In this document: positions 10,901 to 17,860 of the stretch, one piece after another
Layout of the letters: each line of letters opens with the position of its first letter
How positions within the stretch are numbered: position 1 is the first letter of the stretch
Assembly: GCA_900770875.1 (NCBI GenBank)
Contig: CAAGLV010000208.1
Span: forward strand, 1 to 41,606
Direction of reading: 5' to 3'
DNA: 41,606 bases
Source: Flavobacteriales bacterium
Lineage (GTDB): Bacteria > Bacteroidota > Bacteroidia > Flavobacteriales > Weeksellaceae
The notes under the pieces: generated by a model
Databases searched by the model: none
Told to the model about the DNA's origin: nothing
What the model saw: the letters and a program-made list of their open reading frames with translations, nothing else
Translations under genes and position numbers: made by a program

Positions 10901-12189
10901 GAAATAGTGCACCAACTTTAGGATTTATTTACGGAACTCAGTTTGATATTAAACGCCAATTGGTAGAACGTGGATTAATTTCGGATAGCGATTTAATGAC
11001 AGATCCTTATCAAATTACAAAAGGAACTAATTTTAATGCGACAGCACAATTAGAACCAATTCCTAATTTACGTATCGATTTAAGCGCCAAACATACCGAA
11101 GATAAACGCAGATATCATACTGGTTTTAACACATACGAGTGGATCGAAGATCCTTTAACGGGCGATTTGGTAAGAGGTGCTTATCGTCCAAATCCGTACA
11201 TCGATCAGTTAGGGAATTTAAATGTATCTAACATCAATATCGGAACGGCGTTTACAAATAAAGATCAAATATTTGCTCAGTTTATCGAAAACTCTAAAGT
11301 AATTTCGCACCGATTAGGTGGTGCTATAACAACTGGCGAAGGGTTTGCCGATGGTTATAATATTACAAATCCAGATGTTGCTTTGCCAGCATTTGTTGCC
11401 GCAGTAGAAGGTAAAAATGCAAGCGGATCTAGTTTAGGATATAACAAACGTATTCCGTTGCCAAACTGGCGAATTTCGTACACAGGATTAAAATCGATTC
11501 CTAAAATTGCTAAATACGTCGATCAAATCGAGCTGTTACACGCTTATAATTCGAGTTACACCGTAAGCAGCATTCAATCTAATCCAAATTATTATTACGC
11601 TTTAAGTAATGATGGTTTTGTAGGAAAAGACATTTCGGGCAACTATTATTCTAAAAATATTTTTGGAACTGTTGCAATGATCGAATCTTTTTCGCCATTA
11701 ATTGGTGCTGATGTAACCTTTAGAAACAACATGCAAATTCGCGCACAATATAACCGCGATCGTTTATTATCGTTAAGTTTATCAAATTATACGTTATTAG
11801 AGGAATACGGAAACGAGTTTATTGTAGGATTTGGATATATATTTAAAGATTTTAAAGTTAAAATGCGTTACCAAGGAAGCCAAAAAACAATAAAAGGAGA
11901 CCTTAATATACGTGGAGATTTCTCGTTACGCGATAACGAAACAATAATCAGACGCTATGGCGCATTAATTTTAGATTCTACCGGAGCACTTAACTTAGGT
12001 GATTATTCGCAAATAACTGGAGGACAAAAAATTGTATCTGTAAAATTATCGGCAGATTATAGCGTAAGTAAAAACTTAAACTTAAAAATTTATTGGGATC
12101 AGATGATGAGTAAATATAAAATTTCAACAGCATTCCCAATTTCTCAGGTTCGTGCCGGAATAAGTGCTACATTTACATTTGGAAATTAA
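4999..12189 (+). CDS. sprA: T9SS outer-membrane translocon SprA (gliding/secretion)
   Basis: 2396 residues, close to the roughly 2400 of Flavobacterium SprA. A signal peptide (about 1-35, ending TFAQ) is followed by the conserved start 'DTIKFPIRN', repeated large soluble and barrel blocks (for example GGLFLDNQITYDISYDP, YSYIDDFEDAQSRISL) and a barrel-like C-terminal end (GISATFTFGN). In other Bacteroidota SprA forms the giant beta-barrel pore through which T9SS cargo crosses the outer membrane. The frame is intact, with no stop or shift. The ruvA-sprA-gcvH neighbourhood is a recurrent flavobacterial arrangement, from memory. It shares one base with ruvA. Confidence 0.97.
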   Translation: MKLDRKRKSNHRYPSTIAKLCFLFAFSMATQTFAQEDNDTIKFPIRNQTGGLFLDNQITYDISYDPIFMQYTLLPKIGNTLVGDPIILSRKEYLELVQNDDMKSYYQTKSRTNDQYYRERQFGDKVKGKEGSILPTLKIKSKAFETIFGGSEIKLIPQGYANLDLGVYFQNIQNPLLLPQNRKTFTMDLQQRMQLSILGKVGENLQLKVNYDTQAGFGFENQMKLQWRKALGNKLDPFGGEDDILQNIEVGNISMPLSTSLITGAQSLFGVRTDLKFGRTNVSAVFSEQRSEARNISVQGGGVVNTFSIPVEKYEYNRHFFIGHYFRGAYDKALANYPTINSKINITRMEVWKVDRSGGNQENRRSIIALRDIGENGNNYPNRESNPLYNAVTNLPDIRNISTARSTLNGYSFDGEMFQDGENYIVNENVRKLDPSEYSFNPQLGYITLNNPVVDGEDLLAVAFQYTVSDDPTKIYKVGEMSDEYDKTLVTKLIKSNTAVNLASPMWDLLMKNIYSLNAFGIDSQDFRMNVTFKDNSEASSGTLNYLPNTVTDNRPLIQVLNMDRLNENGQPGNEPNGQTGDGIFDFVPGITIDQTRGSIIFTSVEPFGSYLNRKLQNQNPEYVFDAIYRKLPNVLTSEKLANRYHLEGKFKASGGDGISLGAFNVPQGSVKVTANGVALIEGVDYTVDYQLGRVKIINEQLKNSGAPINISLENQSTFNLQKKRFIGLNVEHRFSDKWILGGTLINYQERPLTQKVQFGSEPVNNTVIGLNTQYTSQSEFLTRITNKLPGVKTDQISNINFQAEGAYLLPGINKATSGYSYIDDFEDAQSRISLLEVSSWKFGSTPGRPAGYTDGNFHPFFPNGISDNSLSFNNGRRMMSWYSIDPRFYGLGGSSPISDAAISNHKSRRVLLRELFDQRDVLAGTNNYINTMDLTFYPDERGAYNVNPNSNDTKGWAAIMRPINVSNFIDANVEYMEFWMMDPYADNEGGEGELLIHLGNVSEDILKDGEMIYENGLPHSGNQAQVTETAWGKQPALNPILYTFDTDGQQRKEQDLGFNGLTDTEEETQYNLTSFNPVTGELDPANDNYLFYLDGRFNGHQLGETVTGRYRYFRNPQGNSSTTNPLEAASLTPDVEDINGDFNLDQTENYNQYTFKINRQTLEDVDNKFIVGRKESQVVFANGRESTVKWYQVRIPVDGYDLDINGDGRDDINEDQAQSVLSSARFMRMVMRGFDKETTIRLGTFDLVRSEWRKYPKNLFPYIVNNEEGSAEDINLDDLEIGEVNIEQNSTNRPPYRIPPGVYREQIQGTTGVQYQNEASMTLKATFKGGSTSKAVFKNVNLDLRRYKKLEMYVSAQDLLNRASANLDPDTKLFIRLGSDYTDNYYEYEMPLKYTSISALSESEIWPSENKLDVNTDLFTDAKKLRDTENYSTKDRFSYLFDDGNTNKAVYVKGRPTLGNVSSLMIGIRTTGGPTDKEVLLWVNELRLSEIDNEGGYAGAANLQFNLGDFANVQVSGSTSSVGFGAIDLGPSGRNQDETKEYAINAAVKLDKFLPKEWGLEIPFNVTMQERFIDPKYNPLDNDIEFDEAPNREELKKIVRTYSQYKSFAFNNVRKIRAANKKARFYDVSNFSLSMLYSNNYYRDIYTEYMVDQQLRASLNYNFQFKNKSFEPFKKWKAAQTNQPSSKYLQFIKEINFNPVPTRFSFRTDVMRTYSEKQYRDINQYLGGASSFTTPYFSNNFLFSWQYNIGFDLTKSLRLDLNAATTTLNDGDYFYKADQSLIWDNVFKVGRPINYDQRLQVNYKLPLKFFPYLSFMNMEVAYGANYNWQAYSLSTRTYKEYDDDGNLVKTQYLGDGVAQNSNSISLIGDMDFTRFYPEFKGYKRFDSIFKGRRAELDSLNNAYAELALKKNKRNNKKGYKFKNKYQAKDYGWMVLSTLKRINFNYNQTNGAVIPGLFTEPGFFGTNGNSAPTLGFIYGTQFDIKRQLVERGLISDSDLMTDPYQITKGTNFNATAQLEPIPNLRIDLSAKHTEDKRRYHTGFNTYEWIEDPLTGDLVRGAYRPNPYIDQLGNLNVSNINIGTAFTNKDQIFAQFIENSKVISHRLGGAITTGEGFADGYNITNPDVALPAFVAAVEGKNASGSSLGYNKRIPLPNWRISYTGLKSIPKIAKYVDQIELLHAYNSSYTVSSIQSNPNYYYALSNDGFVGKDISGNYYSKNIFGTVAMIESFSPLIGADVTFRNNMQIRAQYNRDRLLSLSLSNYTLLEEYGNEFIVGFGYIFKDFKVKMRYQGSQKTIKGDLNIRGDFSLRDNETIIRRYGALILDSTGALNLGDYSQITGGQKIVSVKLSADYSVSKNLNLKIYWDQMMSKYKISTAFPISQVRAGISATFTFGN

Positions 12190-12209
12190 AAACAATAAAA
12201 CAAACAATT

Positions 12210-12590
12210 ATGAGCATTCCAAACAATTTAAAGTACAGTAAAGATCACGAATGGGTATCAGTTGACGGAGACATCGCAACAGTTGGTATTACGGCCTTTG
12301 CACAAGGAGAATTAGGTGATATCGTTTATGTTGATGTTGAAACAGAAGGAGAAACTTTAGGACAAGAAGAAGTTTTTGGTACTGTAGAAGCTGTTAAAAC
12401 AGTTTCTGATTTATTTATGCCAGTTTCTGGAGAAATTATCGAATTTAATGCAGAATTAGAGGCACAACCAGAATTAATTAACACAGATCCTTACGGAGCT
12501 GGATGGATTATTAAAGTAAAATTAGAAAACACAGCTGAGTTAGATTCTTTATTAGATGATGCAGCTTATGGTGATTTAATCGGTGCATAA
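12210..12590 (+). CDS. gcvH: glycine cleavage system H protein
   Basis: 126 residues, full length. It carries the lipoyl-carrier fold with the lipoylation site in FGTVEAVKTVSD (Lys63) and the N-terminal 'KYSKDHEWV' motif. It shuttles the aminomethyl group between the P, T and L proteins of the glycine cleavage complex, and may also act in lipoate transfer. It begins 20 bases after sprA and is therefore probably read through from it. The end of the gene overlaps the GTG start of the VanZ-like gene. The other glycine cleavage genes are not in the window. Confidence 0.96.
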   Translation: MSIPNNLKYSKDHEWVSVDGDIATVGITAFAQGELGDIVYVDVETEGETLGQEEVFGTVEAVKTVSDLFMPVSGEIIEFNAELEAQPELINTDPYGAGWIIKVKLENTAELDSLLDDAAYGDLIGA

Positions 12591-12957
12591 AACAATTAAA
12601 AAAATCACTTTTTATAGTTACTTAGCCTTAGTTTTTTATTTAACATTAACACCAGGCAGTAATTTAAAATCCATCGATAAAGTAGGTTTTCACCAATTAT
12701 TAAATTTCGAAAATTCGGATAAATTAGTACATGGATGTATGTTTTTTGGCTTGGCATTTTTATACCAACAATTAGAAGATCATTCGTTTTTAAAAAACTT
12801 TTTAGTTCCGTTTTTAATTAGTTTTTCTATCGAAATATTACAAGGTATAATGCCATTTGGCCGAAGCTTTGATTGGTTAGATTTATTAGCCAATTCTACC
12901 GGAATTTTAATCGCTATAGGAAGTGTACAACTTATAAAAAAAGCGAAAAGTTTTTAA
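12583..12957 (+). CDS. VanZ-family small membrane protein
   Basis: 124 residues with about four hydrophobic segments and the VanZ-like signature 'SIEILQGIMPFGRSFDWLDL' then 'ANSTGI'. An early 'DKLVHG' motif (residues 46-51) is also typical. The function of these stand-alone VanZ proteins is not known. The start is a GTG inside the last codons of gcvH (GGTGCATAA). The frame is closed by a TAA at 12577-12579 just upstream, and no ATG occurs before the first helix, so the GTG start is well supported. The stop codon lies in the loop of the following terminator. Confidence 0.85.
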   Translation: MHKTIKKITFYSYLALVFYLTLTPGSNLKSIDKVGFHQLLNFENSDKLVHGCMFFGLAFLYQQLEDHSFLKNFLVPFLISFSIEILQGIMPFGRSFDWLDLLANSTGILIAIGSVQLIKKAKSF

Positions 12958-12970
12958 CTTTTCGCTTTTT
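12938..12970. terminator. Bidirectional terminator between the VanZ-like gene and nadE
   Basis: A perfect 15-bp stem (12938-12952 with 12956-12970), AAAAAGCGAAAAGTT and its complement, with a 3-base loop. The A- and T-tracts flanking it serve both convergent genes. Confidence 0.9.
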
Positions 12971-12971
12971 G

Positions 12972-13763
12972 TTATTTATATGCTTTTGGAATTTCGCATA
13001 CCGGAATCGGATTCATCTTATGTTGATTAATTCGATTTAATCGCGAATAGATTTCGAAAACTTCTTTTTCTCTTCCTTCAAATTCTTCAGCTGTTTTACC
13101 TTCTTCTTTTTTAATCATCGCCCATTCTAATTCATCATACGAAGCACCTAACTGATCTTCGTCCGAACGGTCGTCGCCAAACAAACCATCGGTAGGTTTA
13201 GCTTGTTGTATTTCGGTATTAATTCCTAAAAATTCGGCAATTTTATAAACTTCCGATTTCATTAAATCGGCAATCGGGCTAACATCTACACCACCATCAC
13301 CATATTTTGTATAAAATCCAACACCAAAATCTTCAACTTTATTTCCTGTTCCAGCAACTAAGTAATTGTGTAAACCAGCAAAATAATATAAAGTTGTCAT
13401 ACGTAAACGCGAGCGCGTATTGGCTAAAGATAAATTAACTTTGTCCGAAGGTTCTGTTTGTGGCAAAGCCAAAACCAACTGATCGAAAGTTGTTGTTAAA
13501 TCAACCTCAATCGAGTCGATAGGCGAATCAAATTTTTCTTTTAACCATTTAATATGATTGCGTGCACGTTCGGCCTGATTTTTTTCTTGATGAATAGGCA
13601 TCTCTAAATTTAATAAAGGATAACCCGTCATGGCACATAAAGTAGATGTAACAGCCGAATCTATTCCGCCCGAAATTCCTATCACAAATCCTTTTTGATG
13701 CGATGTTTCGATATAGTCTTTTAACCACGAAACAATATGTTGTATTACTTTTTCTGTTTGCAT
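12972..13763 (-). CDS. nadE: NAD(+) synthase, ammonia-dependent type
   Basis: 263 residues from the chosen Met (MQTEKVIQHIVSW). It carries the N-type ATP pyrophosphatase P-loop SGGIDSAV and the deamido-NAD/ATP region GTGNKVEDFGVGFYTKYGDG followed by DVSPIADLMKSEVY. It makes NAD from deamido-NAD and ATP. No glutaminase domain is fused, so it should use ammonia. Longer in-frame starts exist (ATG at 13781, TTG at 13784). However, a TATATTTG promoter box (13782-13789, minus) abuts the ATG at 13781 and predicts transcription starting near 13778, downstream of that codon's first base. The start at 13763 also matches the usual length of flavobacterial homologues. Confidence 0.95.
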   Translation of the reverse strand: MQTEKVIQHIVSWLKDYIETSHQKGFVIGISGGIDSAVTSTLCAMTGYPLLNLEMPIHQEKNQAERARNHIKWLKEKFDSPIDSIEVDLTTTFDQLVLALPQTEPSDKVNLSLANTRSRLRMTTLYYFAGLHNYLVAGTGNKVEDFGVGFYTKYGDGGVDVSPIADLMKSEVYKIAEFLGINTEIQQAKPTDGLFGDDRSDEDQLGASYDELEWAMIKKEEGKTAEEFEGREKEVFEIYSRLNRINQHKMNPIPVCEIPKAYK

Positions 13764-13781
13764 GCCGTTTTGATTAAGCAT

Positions 13782-13789
13782 CAAATATA
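13782..13789 (-). promoter_or_regulatory. -7 box for nadE
   Basis: TATATTTG on the minus strand fits TAnnTTTG exactly. The predicted transcript start is near 13778, giving a leader of about 15 bases to the ATG at 13763. A TTG sits 15 bases upstream of the box, slightly closer than usual. Confidence 0.6.
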
Positions 13790-13824
13790 ATAAATCAAAA
13801 AATTCAATCCATCAGAATAAACCG

Positions 13825-13852
13825 TTGATTTACGGATTAATTGTTATTTTTG
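13825..13852 (+). promoter_or_regulatory. Promoter of gldB-gldC
   Basis: TTG (13825-13827), a 17-base spacer, then TATTTTTG (13845-13852): a full match to the Bacteroidota TTG-N17-23-TAnnTTTG pattern. The predicted start is near 13856, leaving a leader of about 21 bases. Confidence 0.7.
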
Positions 13853-13876
13853 TTTAAGATTTAAGCTAAACACACA

Positions 13877-14929
13877 ATGAAGACACTTTATAGCATTGCG
13901 ATAGTAATTATATTGATGCTAAGTTCTTGTAAAAAAGAACGTAATTGGGATGTAGATGCATCGGAAATTCCGGTAGATTTGGTTATCCATGATATTAGTA
14001 ATCGTTTTTTTAACGATAGTATTCCGTTAGAAAAATTAAAGCAAGATTATCCATTCTTTTTTAGTAATCAAGAGGATAGTGTTTGGAACGGAACACGTAA
14101 AAATGCGACAGAAAGAGATATTTACAAAGAATCGTTAAAACAATTTGGAGATATCGGACAATTAAATAACAAATTGGTTCCGGTATTTAAAAAATTTAAA
14201 TATTATTTTCCGGAGTACGAAACACCAAAAGTTTTTACTTATTCGTCTGGATTACAAAGTTTAGATTATCCCGTAATTTATAGCGCAAAAGACAAATTAA
14301 TGTTTATTGCAATGGATGCATTTTTGGGTCCGAAAAATAAATATTACGACAGCATGCGCGTAGAAAACTATTTACGCAAAGAAATGTATGCCGATCGTAT
14401 TCCGTCGGCTGTAGTTGGTGCAATTGCCGAAAACATTGTAACTTATTCGCCACGAAATCAAAAATTTTTAGATTTTGTGTTATATGAAGGTAAAAAGCTA
14501 ATTTTGCAAGACGCATTGTTAACCGAAGTACCCGACGAAGATAAAATAGGTTACACACCACAACAATTAGCTTGGTGTATCGAAAACGAAGGGAATATTT
14601 GGAATTATTTTGTAGAGCAAAACTATGTATTTAGTGATGATCGTACGTTAGAAAAACGATTTCTACAAGTTGCTCCATTCTCTAAATTTAATACCGATAT
14701 CGAACAAGAATCGCCTGGTAGAGTAGGTGCTTGGATAGGATGGCAAATTATACGTAATTATTTAAAAGAAAATCCAGAGGTAACTTTACAAGAATTATTG
14801 TTAGAAATGGATAGCCAAAAAATATTACAAGGAGCTAAATATAAGCCCGAAGTTAACGGAAGCTCTACCACAAAATATACAACAAAAAAGAAAGAAGGTG
14901 TAGACGAATTATATCATTACGCCGAATAA
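13877..14929 (+). CDS. gldB: gliding motility lipoprotein GldB
   Basis: 350 residues. A lipoprotein signal ends in LMLSSC, with Cys18 as the acylated residue. The body matches GldB features, such as 'DLVIHDISNRFFND', 'PFFFSNQEDSVW', 'FIAMDAFLGP' and the C-terminal 'SPGRVGAWIGWQIIRNYL'. GldB is an inner-membrane or periplasm-facing lipoprotein needed for gliding in Flavobacterium johnsoniae and is genetically tied to the T9SS/gliding machinery; its biochemical role is not settled. It has its own promoter, diverges from nadE and is followed by gldC, as in other flavobacteria. Confidence 0.94.
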   Translation: MKTLYSIAIVIILMLSSCKKERNWDVDASEIPVDLVIHDISNRFFNDSIPLEKLKQDYPFFFSNQEDSVWNGTRKNATERDIYKESLKQFGDIGQLNNKLVPVFKKFKYYFPEYETPKVFTYSSGLQSLDYPVIYSAKDKLMFIAMDAFLGPKNKYYDSMRVENYLRKEMYADRIPSAVVGAIAENIVTYSPRNQKFLDFVLYEGKKLILQDALLTEVPDEDKIGYTPQQLAWCIENEGNIWNYFVEQNYVFSDDRTLEKRFLQVAPFSKFNTDIEQESPGRVGAWIGWQIIRNYLKENPEVTLQELLLEMDSQKILQGAKYKPEVNGSSTTKYTTKKKEGVDELYHYAE

Positions 14930-14948
14930 ATATATTAGGATAATTAGT

Positions 14949-15275
14949 ATGAGAAAGACAGATATTTCGATTAACATCGAGTTAGATGAAAATCATGTTC
15001 CAGAAAGAATGAACTGGAATGCACCTGACGGAGGAGTAAATAACGAAGATACAAAAGCTATGTTATTATCTGTTTGGGACGAAAAAGCAAAAGAAGCTTT
15101 ACGCATCGATCTTTGGACAAAAGATATGACACAAGACGATATGAAACGTTTCTTCCACCAAATCTTTGTTTCTATGGCATCTACTTACCAAAGAGCAACT
15201 GATGAGGAGGATGTAGCAGAAAAAATTGCTGCCTTTGCCGAAGAATTTGCTTATGCATCAAAGATCAAAGGATAA
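14949..15275 (+). CDS. gldC: gliding motility protein GldC
   Basis: 108 residues with no signal peptide, so probably cytoplasmic. It starts RKTDISINIELDENHVPE and carries 'LWTKDMTQDDMKRFFHQIF', the conserved core of GldC. In F. johnsoniae GldC is an accessory factor whose loss gives partial gliding defects. It begins 19 bases after gldB on the same transcript and is followed by a hairpin terminator. Confidence 0.94.
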   Translation: MRKTDISINIELDENHVPERMNWNAPDGGVNNEDTKAMLLSVWDEKAKEALRIDLWTKDMTQDDMKRFFHQIFVSMASTYQRATDEEDVAEKIAAFAEEFAYASKIKG

Positions 15276-15299
15276 TTTTTAAATAAAAATTAAAATTTA

Positions 15300-15346
15300 A
15301 AGTCGAATTTCGTAACAAAGTTGTTAGAAGTTCGACTTATTTTTTA
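15300..15346 (+). terminator. Terminator after gldC
   Basis: An 11-bp stem (15300-15310 with 15328-15338, one G-U pair) encloses a second short stem (AACAA/TTGTT) and is followed by a run of T. Confidence 0.8.
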
Positions 15347-15371
15347 CTTTTAAAGTATATTAATTTAACCA

Positions 15372-16688
15372 ATGAAGAAATTTTTTATTTCGTTAACTAT
15401 TTGTCTTAGCTCGGGTTTATATGCTCAACAAGTTTGGAGTATAGAAGAATGTGTAGATTATGCTGCAAAAAATAATTTTACCATTCAACGCAATCAATTA
15501 AACGAAGAACTTTCTGCAAAAGGATTAGAACAAGCAAATAAAAATTGGTTACCAACCGTTTCGGGATATTTAGATAACAACTTTACCATAGGATCTTATA
15601 GTCCGATTATCGATAAAGGTTTTTATCAATTTACTAATTCGTATGGTGTGCAAGCCAATGTAAATTTATACAGCGGAGGTATTGTGAAATTGCAACAAGA
15701 AAAAGCAAAAGTAGATTTAGAAGCCGCATCAATACAAACTTTAGTAACATTAAACGACATCTCGTTACAAGTTATCAACTATTATTTAGCCATTTTATTA
15801 AATCGCGAATTAAAACAAGTAGCCGAAGGTAATTTAGATATCTCAAAACAATTATCTAGCCAAGCGCGCAAAAAATTTGATGCGGGTAAAATTGCCCGTG
15901 CCGAATTGGTACAATCGGAAGCCGAAGTTGCATCAAACCTAAAAAATGTAACCGATGCACAAATTAATATCGAGCGATCGTTATTTAATTTAGCAATGCT
16001 TTTACAATTACAAGAGTACAAAGATTTTGATGTACAAAATGTAATCTTACCAGATAATATTCAGAAAGATTTATACGATTTAGATGAGGTTTTAGAAATT
16101 GCATATCAAACGCAACCAGCTGTTCGTTTGGCCGAAAAAAATATCGAATCGGCTAAAAAAGCAACTAAAATTTCCGAAACATATTTAAAACCTCGCATTA
16201 CAGGAAATTATAGCTTAGGCACAAATTATTCGGATTATTTTAATAAAGGATTAGTGCGCGATGCTTGGTTAAAACAATGGCAACAAAATATAAGTAATGT
16301 AATTGGAGTTGGAATATCTTTCCCAATTTGGAATCAATATTCAAATAAAATCAACATTCAAAAATCGTTGATTAACGAAAATATTGCTGAAAACGAATTA
16401 AAAATTCAACGTCAGCAAGTACTTCAAAACGTAAAATTAGCTTCGTTTGAAGTTAATTCATCTTATGCCTCTTTCGAAGCTGCTCGCGAAGCCGTTCGTT
16501 ATGCCGAAATATCGTACGATTTTGCTCAAAAATCATACAATGCAGGTGTCATTAATTTGTACGATTTTAACCGTTCGCGTAACGATTTAATGGTTGCACG
16601 TTCGCAAATGCTACAAGCAAAATATAACTTTTTATTTAAAGCAAAAGTGTTAGATTATTATGCCGGAAAGCCAATTACGTTAGATTAA
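15372..16688 (+). CDS. TolC-family outer-membrane efflux protein
   Basis: 438 residues. A signal peptide (about 1-19, ending LYAQ) is followed by 'WSIEECVDYAAKNN', the classic start of outer-membrane efflux proteins. Two OEP repeats with long amphipathic helices and short barrel strands follow. It would form the trimeric outer-membrane channel of a tripartite exporter. No inner-membrane pump or membrane-fusion partner is adjacent: the next gene, tsaB, has its own promoter. The partner therefore cannot be named. A weak promoter-like pattern (TTG at 15321, TACTTTTA at 15345) overlaps the preceding terminator. Confidence 0.92.
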   Translation: MKKFFISLTICLSSGLYAQQVWSIEECVDYAAKNNFTIQRNQLNEELSAKGLEQANKNWLPTVSGYLDNNFTIGSYSPIIDKGFYQFTNSYGVQANVNLYSGGIVKLQQEKAKVDLEAASIQTLVTLNDISLQVINYYLAILLNRELKQVAEGNLDISKQLSSQARKKFDAGKIARAELVQSEAEVASNLKNVTDAQINIERSLFNLAMLLQLQEYKDFDVQNVILPDNIQKDLYDLDEVLEIAYQTQPAVRLAEKNIESAKKATKISETYLKPRITGNYSLGTNYSDYFNKGLVRDAWLKQWQQNISNVIGVGISFPIWNQYSNKINIQKSLINENIAENELKIQRQQVLQNVKLASFEVNSSYASFEAAREAVRYAEISYDFAQKSYNAGVINLYDFNRSRNDLMVARSQMLQAKYNFLFKAKVLDYYAGKPITLD

Positions 16689-16693
16689 GTTTT

Positions 16694-16726
16694 TTGGTTT
16701 AGTTATAAATCTAGTCCTTATCTTTG
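16694..16726 (+). promoter_or_regulatory. Promoter of tsaB (predicts a leaderless mRNA)
   Basis: TTG (16694-16696), a 22-base spacer, then TATCTTTG (16719-16726). If the box is centred at -7, transcription starts at about 16730, one base before the tsaB ATG. Confidence 0.65.
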
Positions 16727-16730
16727 CCTT

Positions 16731-17405
16731 ATGGCAACGATTTTAAATTTAGAAACTTCAACAAAAAATTGTTCAGTTTCAATTGCTAAAGATAACGAGC
16801 TTCTTTGCTTAGTAGAAGAAGCAGACGAGGGATATGCGCATGGCGAAAAATTACATCAGTTTATTGATTGGTGTGCAGAAGGAGCCGGAATTTCTTTAAA
16901 TAAGATTGATGCAATTTGTGTATCGAAAGGACCAGGTTCTTACACAGGATTACGCATTGGCGTATCTTCGGCAAAAGGTTTAGCTTACGGATTAGATGCA
17001 AAATTAGTGGCAATTAATTCGTTACAAATTTTAGCACAATCGCAAATTAATAAAGGTTACGATTTAATTATTCCTTTAATTGATGCTCGCCGAATGGAAG
17101 TTTATACGGCTACTTTTGATGGCGTTGGAAACGAGTTAAAAGTAACCGAAGCAAAAGTAATCGACGAAAATTCGTTTGAAGAATACAAAGGAAAAAAGAT
17201 TGTTTTTGTTGGCGATGGAGCTGATAAATGCAAAGAAGCTTTAGCTTATTTAGAAGCCGATTTTGTACAAACTTATCCATCGGCAAAATATATGGTAGAA
17301 GTTGCAAATGCAAAATTTAATGCAACAGATTTTGAAGATGTAGCTTACTTCGAACCTTTTTACTTAAAAGATTTTGTAGCTTTAAAAAAGAAATCAGATC
17401 AATAA
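16731..17405 (+). CDS. tsaB: tRNA threonylcarbamoyladenosine biosynthesis protein TsaB
   Basis: 224 residues of the ASKHA fold. It begins ATILNLETSTKNCSVSI and has the conserved 'SKGPGSYTGLRIGVSSAKGL' and 'PLIDARRMEVYTA' segments. With TsaD and TsaE it makes the t6A modification at position 37 of ANN-decoding tRNAs. The start cannot move downstream without losing the first strand. The ATG lies only 4 bases after a perfect -7 box, so the mRNA may have no leader. A DUF423 gene follows after 3 bases. Confidence 0.95.
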   Translation: MATILNLETSTKNCSVSIAKDNELLCLVEEADEGYAHGEKLHQFIDWCAEGAGISLNKIDAICVSKGPGSYTGLRIGVSSAKGLAYGLDAKLVAINSLQILAQSQINKGYDLIIPLIDARRMEVYTATFDGVGNELKVTEAKVIDENSFEEYKGKKIVFVGDGADKCKEALAYLEADFVQTYPSAKYMVEVANAKFNATDFEDVAYFEPFYLKDFVALKKKSDQ

Positions 17406-17408
17406 TTT

Positions 17409-17795
17409 ATGAAAAATATAGTTTTAACAATCGCCTCTTTTTATGGTTTAACTTCTGTAATTTTAGGTGCTTTTGGAGCGCATGCCTTTAAAAAGTTTTT
17501 ACCTGCCGAAAAATTAGCAAGTTTTGAAGTTGGTGTAAGATATCAAATGTATCATGCGATCGTTTTATTAGCAATCGGATTATTCTTTAATTTTTCGAAT
17601 GGAATGGAACGCTCTGCAGCTTGGTTTTTAATTGCCGGAACTTTTGTATTCTCGGTAAGTATTTACTTATTATCATTTGCTGATCATTGGGGAGCTAACT
17701 TAAAATTTTTAGGTCCAATTACACCACTTGGTGGTTTATTAATGATTATTGGATGGGGAATTTTAGTTTTCTATTTTGCAAAAACAAAATTTTAA
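17409..17795 (+). CDS. DUF423 membrane protein (YgdD/YwdK-like)
   Basis: 128 residues with four hydrophobic segments and the DUF423 hallmarks 'LGAFGAHAFKKFL', 'VRYQMYHAIVLLAIGL' and 'ITPLGGLLMIIGW'. The family is widespread in inner membranes and its function is unknown. It starts 3 bases after tsaB and ends just before a two-way terminator. Confidence 0.92.
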   Translation: MKNIVLTIASFYGLTSVILGAFGAHAFKKFLPAEKLASFEVGVRYQMYHAIVLLAIGLFFNFSNGMERSAAWFLIAGTFVFSVSIYLLSFADHWGANLKFLGPITPLGGLLMIIGWGILVFYFAKTKF

Positions 17796-17809
17796 AAATA
17801 TATCATAAC

Positions 17810-17838
17810 AAAAAGCACTTCATCTTGAAGTGCTTTTT
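17810..17838. terminator. Bidirectional terminator between the DUF423 gene and the TonB-dependent receptor
   Basis: A perfect 13-bp stem (AAAAAGCACTTCA, 17810-17822, with 17826-17838) and a 3-base loop. Confidence 0.9.
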
Positions 17839-17860
17839 GTTTTAAAAATGTGCTATAAAA

